Shown here in pieces: positions 1 to 5,149 of a stretch of 6,132 bases of DNA. Position 1 is the first letter of the stretch, and each line of letters opens with the position of its first letter. The position numbers and the translations under genes were made by a program. The stretch comes from Desulfobacterales bacterium. Lineage in GTDB: Bacteria; Desulfobacterota; Desulfobacteria; Desulfobacterales; Desulfosalsimonadaceae. The stretch lies in the NCBI GenBank assembly GCA_007135795.1, contig SLIE01000211.1, forward strand, positions 1 to 6,132. Direction: 5' to 3'. The notes under the pieces were generated by a model. It worked only from the letters and a program-made list of their open reading frames with translations, searched no databases and was not told the origin of the DNA.

Positions 1-1093
1 AGAACGGGAGCGACAGAGGATTTCAAGTCTTTTGCACGAAGACCTGCAACAACTCATTGCCAGTGCCCGGATGCAGGTACAGCTGGCATTGGAGAAAGCC
101 GACCCCGGCCCCATATTGGAAAATGTCCATCGACTGCTGGGAGATTCAATCGAGAAATCCCGCCGTCTGTCTCAGGAGTTGAGCCCGCCGCTGCTTTATC
201 AGTTCGGTATCGACGCCGGTTTGAGGTGGTTGGTTCGACATATGGAAGAACAGTTTGGGTTGAAGATTCAGCTCAAGATAGAAGTGACCAGTCAGATAAA
301 GGAAATGCCGCTTCAAATCTTTCTTTTTCGTGCTGCCAAGGAGCTTCTATTCAACATTGTAAAGCATTCTGGCGTGAAAATTGCCGATGTTCGCCTTTAT
401 GGTTCTGATGAAGGGATTACGCTCTCCGTCAGGGATCGGGGAGAGGGGTTTAGCCTGGAGATTCTGGATTCCTTTGATAGAAAAATCGGTTTGGGCTTGT
501 TAAGCCTGCGGGAGCGTGCGCATGCGATCGGAGGCAATCTGGAAATAGAGAGTGCCTCAGGTCAGGGAAGCCGTTTTACCCTTACGATTCCAATAAGTCT
601 GGTCATGGTAAATGTGCCTGAAAAACTTGCACAGGTAGCAATTCCATCACCTGAAATAATTGACGAACAAAAGAAATATTCAGATTCTGAAACCATCAGG
701 GTACTGTTTGTCGATGATCACAAGGTGATGCGCCAGGGGTTGATCGGAATCATTGCTGATCAGCCGGGCATCCGTTTAGCGGGCGAGGCGGCCAACGGGG
801 AAGAGGCAATGGAACTCGCCCGGCAACTCAGCCCCGATGTTATTGTAATGGACGTTTCCATGCCGAAGATGGATGGGGTAGAGGCGACCCGCCGGATTAA
901 AGCAGAAATGCCCGAAGCACGGATAATCGGTCTTTCCATGTTTGACGATGAGGATGTCACCCGGAGAATGCGCCAGGCAGGGGCGGATGGATTTGTCAGC
1001 AAGAGCGAATCCTCTTCTGAGCTGTTGAAAACGATTTATGAGGTTGCAGAGAAGGGGATGGCATCTCTCGGAGAAATTTCTGAAATGAAGTGA
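1..1093 (+). CDS. Hybrid sensor histidine kinase with C-terminal receiver domain (5' end outside window)
   Basis: Two-component signalling protein that autophosphorylates on histidine and carries its own receiver. Reading is open from the left edge (first full codon at nt 2), so the TTG at 32 is not the real start; sensor domains probably lie upstream. Numbering from nt 2, residues 1-17 ([17 protein letters not shown]) are a HisKA_3 phosphoacceptor box with His12. HATPase_c follows: N box E114-LLFNIVK-H122, G1 box D145-R-G147-E-G149, and G2 box G163-L-G165. A linker of about 35 residues leads to a NarL-type receiver (about 232-355) with acidic pair D238/D239, phosphoacceptor D284 in [10 protein letters not shown]312 and K334. 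All key residues are present. The protein ends a few residues after the receiver, with no LuxR-type HTH, so output must go through phosphotransfer or protein contact. No membrane segment is visible in this part. The specific signal is unknown. Confidence 0.93.
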   Translation, partial: ERERQRISSLLHEDLQQLIASARMQVQLALEKADPGPILENVHRLLGDSIEKSRRLSQELSPPLLYQFGIDAGLRWLVRHMEEQFGLKIQLKIEVTSQIKEMPLQIFLFRAAKELLFNIVKHSGVKIADVRLYGSDEGITLSVRDRGEGFSLEILDSFDRKIGLGLLSLRERAHAIGGNLEIESASGQGSRFTLTIPISLVMVNVPEKLAQVAIPSPEIIDEQKKYSDSETIRVLFVDDHKVMRQGLIGIIADQPGIRLAGEAANGEEAMELARQLSPDVIVMDVSMPKMDGVEATRRIKAEMPEARIIGLSMFDDEDVTRRMRQAGADGFVSKSESSSELLKTIYEVAEKGMASLGEISEMK

Positions 1094-1355
1094 CCGTACC
1101 GAATTCTGCAGATTCTGGAGGTAAAATAAAATACAGTCTTAATGAATTTAGAACCGGTAAATTGATTTTTATGCGTTTCTGGCAATAATAATAATCATAA
1201 AAATTAAAGGATATATCTAAGTCAAGACAGGCGTCGCGTTTTATGGTTCCGCCGATCAACACCCTTTCGGTGAACAGGTTCGGTTTTCCCTTTCCAAGCA
1301 AAGAACATTCAATCATCTCTGGATTATATAAACATAAAACGCATAGGAACTCTGA
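1094..1355. other. Gene-free AT-rich spacer after the hybrid kinase
   Basis: No credible gene is seen on either strand. A GGAGG at 1117-1121 is followed only by a seven-codon ORF (ATG at 1142). There is a short (AAT)4 run at 1184-1195 and a 9-bp inverted repeat (TATGCGTTT 1170-1178 with AAACGCATA 1337-1345) enclosing about 158 bp. A minus-strand reading frame (1316 to 996) runs into the kinase gene, has no Shine-Dalgarno and becomes low-complexity, so I do not call it. No clear terminator for the kinase gene was found. Confidence 0.6.
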
Positions 1356-1484
1356 ATAAGCCTGAATGAAGATCTGAGTAGGTCCGGTATCTGGGACCGG
1401 GCTGCTAAAGACATACGTATATTTGGTGAAAGCATTATCGATACGATCCGGGAACCGCTTGTGATCCTCGACGGGGATCTAACT
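1356..1484 (+). pseudogene. Stranded fragment of a PAS-domain sensor gene
   Basis: The frame opened after the TGA at 1353-1355 encodes a lead-in (SRSGIWDRAAKDIR) followed by IIDTIREPLVILDGDL. The second stretch matches the usual opening of a PAS domain in sensor kinases (pattern: E-S-I-[IV]-D-T-[IV]-R-E-P-L-[LV]-V-L-D-x-D-L). After GDL, at about nt 1484, the PAS similarity stops; the frame continues as a proline-rich and cysteine-rich stretch antisense to the adjacent lipoprotein gene. There is no ATG, GTG or TTG with a ribosome-binding site before the similarity begins, so both ends are missing. The abrupt break suggests a deletion or rearrangement joined PAS coding sequence to the 3' end of the neighbouring minus-strand gene. 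The PAS identification is from motif recognition, not a search. Confidence 0.6.
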
Positions 1485-1506
1485 CCACCGCCACCTTTGT
1501 TTGAAG

Positions 1507-2168
1507 TTATTTACCGGATTTCAAAGTTTCAACAAAACAACCACTGCTGCTGCTGCTTATGTCATCTTCGGGACTATCTATGTCTTCTTCTATTGGTTCA
1601 AGATCAGGCTCCGGTTCCCACTGCAGGTAAGGGTATGTTGCACCGCTTTTGATGCCCCATATGCCATCAAAATTCCAGTCCTCAAACGTAGTCTGCTGCA
1701 TCATTTCGGTGGTCGTTTTGCCCGTGCCGCCTTGTGAGGTGGCCGGTCCGACATCCGTGTTCCACAAGCTGTTGACCACATTACCATAGGTGCCATCACC
1801 ACTTACACCCACGAGGCCGCCAGGATTGTTGCCGCTGTTGCCACTGCCCACTGCGTAGGCATTGACAATGGACGCTGATAATTCTATATGGCCAACCATA
1901 CCTCCCACCGTATTATTGCCCGATACATTACAATCGGCATATGCGTCAGAAACAAGAGCCTCGTTACCAGCTCCCAAGGTTCCTGCAAGGCCGCCAACAC
2001 AGTCCTGTCCACTGACGAAGCCGGATGCCGGCATCCCTGACATACCCCCTTCCTTGAATTCCTCTACCCCTTCTTCAACTTTTTCGACACCCTCTCTGTT
2101 CGCCTGCCAAGTTCCTGGCATCCGGAAACGGTGGTTGAAAGGATAACGCCCAAGATGACTAGAATCAT
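1507..2168 (-). pseudogene. GLUG-repeat lipoprotein, frame-split after the signal peptide
   Basis: The ATG at 2168-2166 opens a 34-codon ORF (to TAG 2066-2064). Its N-terminus, MILVILGVILSTTVSGC, is a lipoprotein signal with lipobox VSGC. The body lies in the -1 frame and can be read from 2121 to 1507 (204 codons). That frame holds GLUG-type units: CVGGLAG (residues 41-47), TVGGMVGH (71-78) and PGGLVG (100-105). These alternate with YA/V-S-G strands and finish with the usual GLUG closing segment (TTTEMMQQTTFEDWNFDGIW to SGATYPYLQW, about 136-168). An acidic stretch leads to a C-terminal SSSSSGCFVETLKSGK. GLUG proteins are usually exported surface or adhesin-like proteins; this one is short, with few repeats. 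A -1 shift at the A5 run joins the frames as ...RVSKK-VEEGVEEFKEGG. It may be decay, a sequencing error or programmed slippage. The ATG has no good Shine-Dalgarno. Confidence 0.7.
2080..2084 (-). other. A5 run (TTTTT on plus) at the likely frameshift point
   Basis: On the minus strand the signal-peptide frame reads TCG AAA AAG TTG and soon meets TAG. The body frame reads GAA AAA GTT GAA. One extra A in the run, or a -1 slip on AAA AAG, would fuse lipobox and GLUG body into one protein. The overlap of the two frames (about 2121 to 2064) brackets the shift; this run is the most slippery place in it. Confidence 0.5.
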
Positions 2169-2381
2169 GATTTTTTTAATATCTCGTTATTTCCATATTA
2201 TTTGATGATGCTTGATTTATATCAGCCATACCAATGAGACCGAGGGGCAGAAACAATGTGCCGGGCGCAGTCTCTTTTATCGAATGTTTTCTTTGACGCT
2301 TAGACCTTTTAGTTTTTAGCTTAATTATGTAAGAATAAGATTTTGCACTCACCACCCCCCCAAAGATCAAGGAGGCGTTAA
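2169..2381. other. Divergent intergenic region between lipoprotein and cytochrome genes
   Basis: These 213 bases must hold promoters for both the minus-strand lipoprotein and the plus-strand cytochrome gene. It is AT-rich near both ends. A TTGACG at 2293-2298 resembles a -35 element, but no well-spaced -10 follows it. GAGAC and GTCTC flank a GC-richer stretch around 2236-2275, but the 5-bp match is too weak to call a riboswitch or hairpin. I looked for a cyclic-di-GMP (GEMM) riboswitch because these often precede cytochrome genes in this group, and the conserved core is not present. Confidence 0.4.
2369..2375 (+). promoter_or_regulatory. Ribosome-binding site of the cytochrome gene
   Basis: AAGGAGG, a near-perfect Shine-Dalgarno, sits six bases before the ATG at 2382. 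It fixes the start and implies strong translation. Confidence 0.85.
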
Positions 2382-3638
2382 ATGATTGAGACGAAAAGAA
2401 AAGTATCTAAAACGATTTCAAGCATAACGGTGGTTGCTGCATGCGCCCTGCTCTCGTTGGTTTTATTTGCGAACGTATCTGGAAATGAATCGCTTTCCAA
2501 CGAACCGGACTTAGCCAATTATGTGGGGAGCGAAAGTTGTCGAAATTGCCACGTGGAGTATTATGACGGCTGGCGGGAAACGGTTCACGGTAAAATGATC
2601 GTTCCGGCTGAACGCTATGAGGAGAACAACCTGATCCGAAAAGCCTTTGAAGATGGAATCACAGCGGGCAGTCCCCGAATTCGGCTTAATTATCCCGGGC
2701 AGGGCGAAGGCCCCCCCGCTACCAGCTGGGAAGATGTCGACTACGTGGTGGGCAGCAACTGGAAAGCGCGCTATGTGAAACTGGTGGAAGGAGAAGGACA
2801 CCGTTTTTATGATGCCCAGTACAACATTACCGGCACCCAGGCTGGCGAGATGACCGCTTACAGCGAAATCCGAAATAACGAGGACCGTTGCCTGGGATGC
2901 CATACCACCGGCTTTGATTACGACCGCTCCAAAAGCCTGGACCGGTCGGCGACTGATTATTCTTTTGAATCCATGACTGCTGAACTTGGTATTGGCTGTG
3001 AGGCCTGTCATGGTCCCGGCGAAAAGCATATAAATGATCCGGAAACGGAAGGCGGTATTATCAATCCGGCAGACTACACCGTGGCCGAGCAGACGGAATT
3101 TTGCGGTGCATGCCATGGTCGTAACATGGGGCACCGCACTATTGAAGGACATCAGGACCCCATCGGCTTCAGTATCGGCGAATATGCCCGCGATTACACG
3201 AAGATCCAAAGCCTGGTCCGGCCGTATGAAGGTGAGTGGGAATACGACCCCAGCCGATTCTGGGATCACGGGGCAGGCCTTTCCCATCGCATGCAATACA
3301 ATGACTATGAGCAAGGCCCCCACTGGGGTAAAATATCCTGCTCCGATTGCCACAATTCGCACGGGGTTGTTCCCAACTCCCGCCCCGAAGGTACAGTGAT
3401 GATAGGTGGTCAACCGACGGTTGTCATGCCGGCCAGCGGAACCTCTGCATTGAAATGGCCTGCTGATGAAAACTTCTGTTACAACTGCCACAGCACCGAC
3501 CAGCATAATTATACCATCGAAGCCTTTATGCCGATGACCAGCAGAAGCTCCGCCGGTGCACTGGCCGAGCAGCGCTCCCACACCTTCTGGCCACGAGGAA
3601 TGGGCAATCCCCATCCGAGTGTGGACCTGACCAGATAG
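2382..3638 (+). CDS. Exported six-heme c-type cytochrome (cytochrome c554-like)
   Basis: Electron-transfer protein of 418 residues acting outside the cytoplasmic membrane. Residues 1-35 are a basic tip (KRKVSK) and hydrophobic core typical of a Sec signal; VAAC at 18-21 resembles a lipobox, but the hydrophobic run continues past Cys21, so ordinary Sec cleavage around residues 30-35 is likelier. Six CxxCH heme sites: CRNCH 53-57, CLGCH 170-174, CEACH 206-210, CGACH 241-245, CSDCH 320-324, CYNCH 366-370. The layout (GSESCRNCH...W..TVHGK near the N-terminus, CLGCHTTG, then GIGCEACHGPGEKH and INPADYT) is that of the cytochrome c554 and related multiheme family. Classical c554 has four hemes in a shorter protein, so this is a larger relative. 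Several other histidines could be distal ligands. No second redox gene is adjacent on this strand, so the partner and terminal acceptor cannot be told. Intact, with a strong ribosome-binding site. Confidence 0.93.
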   Translation: MIETKRKVSKTISSITVVAACALLSLVLFANVSGNESLSNEPDLANYVGSESCRNCHVEYYDGWRETVHGKMIVPAERYEENNLIRKAFEDGITAGSPRIRLNYPGQGEGPPATSWEDVDYVVGSNWKARYVKLVEGEGHRFYDAQYNITGTQAGEMTAYSEIRNNEDRCLGCHTTGFDYDRSKSLDRSATDYSFESMTAELGIGCEACHGPGEKHINDPETEGGIINPADYTVAEQTEFCGACHGRNMGHRTIEGHQDPIGFSIGEYARDYTKIQSLVRPYEGEWEYDPSRFWDHGAGLSHRMQYNDYEQGPHWGKISCSDCHNSHGVVPNSRPEGTVMIGGQPTVVMPASGTSALKWPADENFCYNCHSTDQHNYTIEAFMPMTSRSSAGALAEQRSHTFWPRGMGNPHPSVDLTR

Positions 3639-4171
3639 GAGACAAAAAATCGAAACGGCGAAACAAAAAAATCCGTAAAACCTGACTGACTCGTCTCCCG
3701 TATCCGCGGATGGATCGCCCCACCGGGAGGCGAGTCATGGGCAGGCCTACGATTTACTCCCATTGGAAAATCCCTTCTCGAAAACAAAAAGATTGGAACG
3801 CCCCTCGAATTATGGAATTATCATCGTCCTGCGTTAACGGGTTTATGATTTACAAATAATAGCCAAATGGTATACGTTCCCTTTCTTTCCAACCGACCAC
3901 TTCCGGTCCGGAGGTTAAGCATTCCAACCAGGTGCCATCCTGATAGGATGCTTTTGGCTCTTGACCTCTTCGAGCACTTCAGGGACCTGATCACCTTGCA
4001 GAGACTACAAGATCGCCGTGGAAAAGTTTGACCGGCGCATAGAAAAGGAAATGGGTAACCTGTTTGTTTCCGGCCATTGTTGAAATTACTGACTATCATC
4101 AATAAAAAAGATAAAGGGGTAAATGCGTACGGCCGGGGACTGAGAACAAAAGGCTCCCGAGGTACCGTCTT
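3639..4171. other. Convergent spacer between cytochrome and DsrE-like genes
   Basis: These 533 bases have no credible intact gene. They contain a direct repeat CGAAAC at 3651-3656 and 3659-3664, the long stem-loop at 3687-3737, a small palindrome TCCGGTCCGGA around 3903-3913 and a small hairpin ATCCT-GAT-AGGAT around 3937-3949. On the plus strand, 3948-4021 (MLLALDLFEHFRDLITL...) and 4003-4083 (DYKIAVEKFDRRIEKEMGNL...) read protein-like in two different frames. This could be a broken gene end, but I recognise no family. Long minus-strand frames here start at TTG without ribosome-binding sites. Confidence 0.5.
3687..3737. repeat. 14-bp stem-loop (long inverted repeat) downstream of the cytochrome gene
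   Basis: The arm at 3687-3700 (TGACTCGTCTCCCG) pairs with 3724-3737 (CGGGAGGCGAGTCA) over 14 positions, with one G-U wobble. The 23-nt loop contains the perfect palindrome ATCCGCGGAT (3702-3711). For plus-strand transcripts no T-run follows. For minus-strand transcripts T4 and T7 runs (3677-3680 and 3665-3671) follow at 6 and 15 nt. It may be a weak terminator for the DsrE-side transcript, a 3' stabilising hairpin for the cytochrome mRNA or one copy of a dispersed palindromic repeat. Confidence 0.6.
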
Positions 4172-4618
4172 TCAAAAAGTGAAAACGCGAACTTTGGGAT
4201 CCCGCATCAGGGCCGTCATTTCCGGTGGCTTGGCAACCGAAACCCCCTCTGCCAGATCCGACTCCTTGTAGCCGCTGTTTGGAAGATACAGTGCACAAAC
4301 AGAGATGGACGCGCCCTTGTCCATCAGAGACCCAAGAAGCTTCCCGGGCGTAACCCCCTTGGGGGCAAGCGAGGGGCCACCGTCGCCTTGAGCCAGAGCT
4401 ATGTCGCCGGCTGCATCACACAGCAGGACATCCACTGTGGCACCCTCATCGACCATGGTGTTGGCCAGTACCATAGCCATGCCCTGGGTCTGGGGAGACT
4501 CACTTGACAATATGATAAAGACGTTTTCCACCACACGATTGTGATCAGCCGCCATCGCGGAAAGCGGTAAAAACACAAGTGTCGCCAGAAGCGAGAGAAG
4601 TGTTACGTGTCGGATCAT
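4172..4618 (-). CDS. Sec-exported DsrE-family protein
   Basis: A 148-residue protein. Residues 1-23 (MIRHVTLLSLLATLVFLPLS then AMA) are a classical Sec signal with an AxA cleavage site before ADHNR. The mature part (about 125 residues) fits one DsrE/DsrF-like alpha/beta domain: strand VENVFIILSSES (30-41), helix with MAMVLANTMVDEG (47-59), strand ATVDVLLCD (60-68), a glycine/proline-rich loop (78-92), helix LLGSLMDKGA (94-103), strand SISVCALYLPNSG (104-116) and a terminal strand KVRVFTF. Cys108 sits where many family members carry the sulfur-relay cysteine; Cys67 is a second candidate. Known DsrE/TusD proteins are cytoplasmic sulfur carriers, so the export signal places this one in the periplasm, where its role is undefined. 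It is convergent with the cytochrome gene and has no same-strand neighbour in view. Length and ends look complete. Confidence 0.88.
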   Translation of the reverse strand: MIRHVTLLSLLATLVFLPLSAMAADHNRVVENVFIILSSESPQTQGMAMVLANTMVDEGATVDVLLCDAAGDIALAQGDGGPSLAPKGVTPGKLLGSLMDKGASISVCALYLPNSGYKESDLAEGVSVAKPPEMTALMRDPKVRVFTF

Positions 4619-4626
4619 GCGAACCG

Positions 4627-4632
4627 CCTCCT
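4627..4632 (-). promoter_or_regulatory. Ribosome-binding site of the DsrE-like gene
   Basis: AGGAGG on the minus strand (CCTCCT on plus), eight bases before the ATG at 4618-4616. It confirms the start that includes the signal peptide. Confidence 0.85.
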
Positions 4633-4789
4633 GTTGAATGGAAAGTTTTACTACCCAGCAGACTGCAGACGGGGCAGTTGTTCATCAAAGCATATAGTTG
4701 TTTGGGTGATGCCTTTCGTGCCAAAGAAAAACATCCCGAATATAATCTAATTCCAGATTGACTTGGAGGCAAAAGGAATAAAAGAAGAA

Positions 4790-4912
4790 ATGTATTTAAA
4801 TGTATTTACGGGAATTATATCGCATGAAATATTCTCGGGCATCACTTTAAATTTGCACCTTGAATCTGGCAATCCTTTTTGGCCAGGAATTAGCATTACT
4901 GGAAGGCAATAG
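4790..4912 (+). CDS. Doubtful 40-codon hypothetical ORF
   Basis: ATG to TAG encoding 40 residues, starting MYLNVFTGIISHEIFSGITL and ending PFWPGISITGRQ. The nearest Shine-Dalgarno-like sequences (GGAGG at 4765-4769, AAGGA at 4773-4777) are 20 and 12 bases from the ATG, both farther than usual. Its start overlaps the tandem 10-bp duplication. No family is recognised and there is no clear signal or membrane segment. An ORF this short in an AT-rich spacer can occur by chance. Confidence 0.15.
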   Translation: MYLNVFTGIISHEIFSGITLNLHLESGNPFWPGISITGRQ

Positions 4913-5060
4913 CCGTATGGTGCACTGATGCTCCCTTGATAAATTACTTTTTTCGCAAGCCAGGGATTCCACTTGAACCGCAATGTGTTCCGATACCTGT
5001 AAAGCAATAATTTCCACTAAACAGATGAGTAAATCGCAAGGAAACCTTCCGATGGGTATA

Positions 5061-5089
5061 TTATGAATATCATCGGTTCAAATTATACT
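5061..5089 (+). promoter_or_regulatory. Possible sigma70-type promoter for the PAS sensor gene
   Basis: TATACT (5084-5089) is a good -10 hexamer; TTATGA (5061-5066) is a weak -35 at the ideal 17-base spacing. It would give a leader of about 55 bases containing the GATAAT/ATTATC arms. Confidence 0.2.
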
Positions 5090-5135
5090 GGAATGAAGTG
5101 AGCCGCCGGATAATTTTACTGACATTATCGTTCTC

Positions 5136-5141
5136 GGGAGG
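5136..5141 (+). promoter_or_regulatory. Ribosome-binding site of the PAS sensor gene
   Basis: GGGAGG lies eight bases before the ATG at 5150, which fixes the start of the partial PAS gene. Confidence 0.8.
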
Positions 5142-5149
5142 TCTCTATT

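Larger units (their letters stand above)
4619..5149. other. AT-rich divergent spacer between DsrE-like and PAS sensor genes
   Basis: These 531 bases must supply promoters for the two diverging genes. The visible contents are a perfect tandem 10-bp duplication AAATGTATTT (4788-4797 and 4798-4807), one doubtful small ORF (4790-4912), a compact inverted repeat ATATT-ATG-AATAT (5058-5070) with outer GATG/CATC arms, and GATAAT/ATTATC arms (5109-5114, 5124-5129) just before the PAS gene's Shine-Dalgarno. A minus-strand frame from 5007 to 4747 starts at TTG without a ribosome-binding site and is not called. Confidence 0.5.

Noticed and set aside
996..1316. A 106-codon minus-strand frame beginning MIECSLLGKGKPNLF
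   Set aside because: There is no Shine-Dalgarno before its ATG, its middle is low-complexity (NFYDYYYC), and its end overlaps the receiver domain of the kinase gene antisense.
1170..1345. A small miniature transposable element bounded by a 9-bp inverted repeat
   Set aside because: The arms do not extend beyond 9 bp, no target-site duplication is visible and the interior shows no further symmetry.
2230..2381. A possible cyclic-di-GMP riboswitch before the cytochrome gene
   Set aside because: The conserved GEMM core sequences and tetraloop-receptor pattern are not present; only a weak GAGAC/GTCTC pair is.
2511..3614. A 367-codon minus-strand open frame antisense to the cytochrome gene
   Set aside because: It is fully covered by the strongly supported cytochrome gene. 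Its product has no recognisable domain and is the sort of long antisense frame that biased codon use creates.
3821..4102. A 93-codon minus-strand frame in the convergent spacer
   Set aside because: It starts at TTG without a ribosome-binding site, no family is recognisable, and it overlaps the plus-strand remnant candidate.
4680..4740. A sigma54-like TGGCAC on the minus strand upstream of the DsrE-like gene
   Set aside because: The following GC is two bases too close for the -24/-12 spacing, and there is no TTGC element.
4747..5007. An 86-codon minus-strand frame upstream of the DsrE-like gene
   Set aside because: It starts at TTG without a ribosome-binding site, its composition is unconvincing and it has no recognisable motif.
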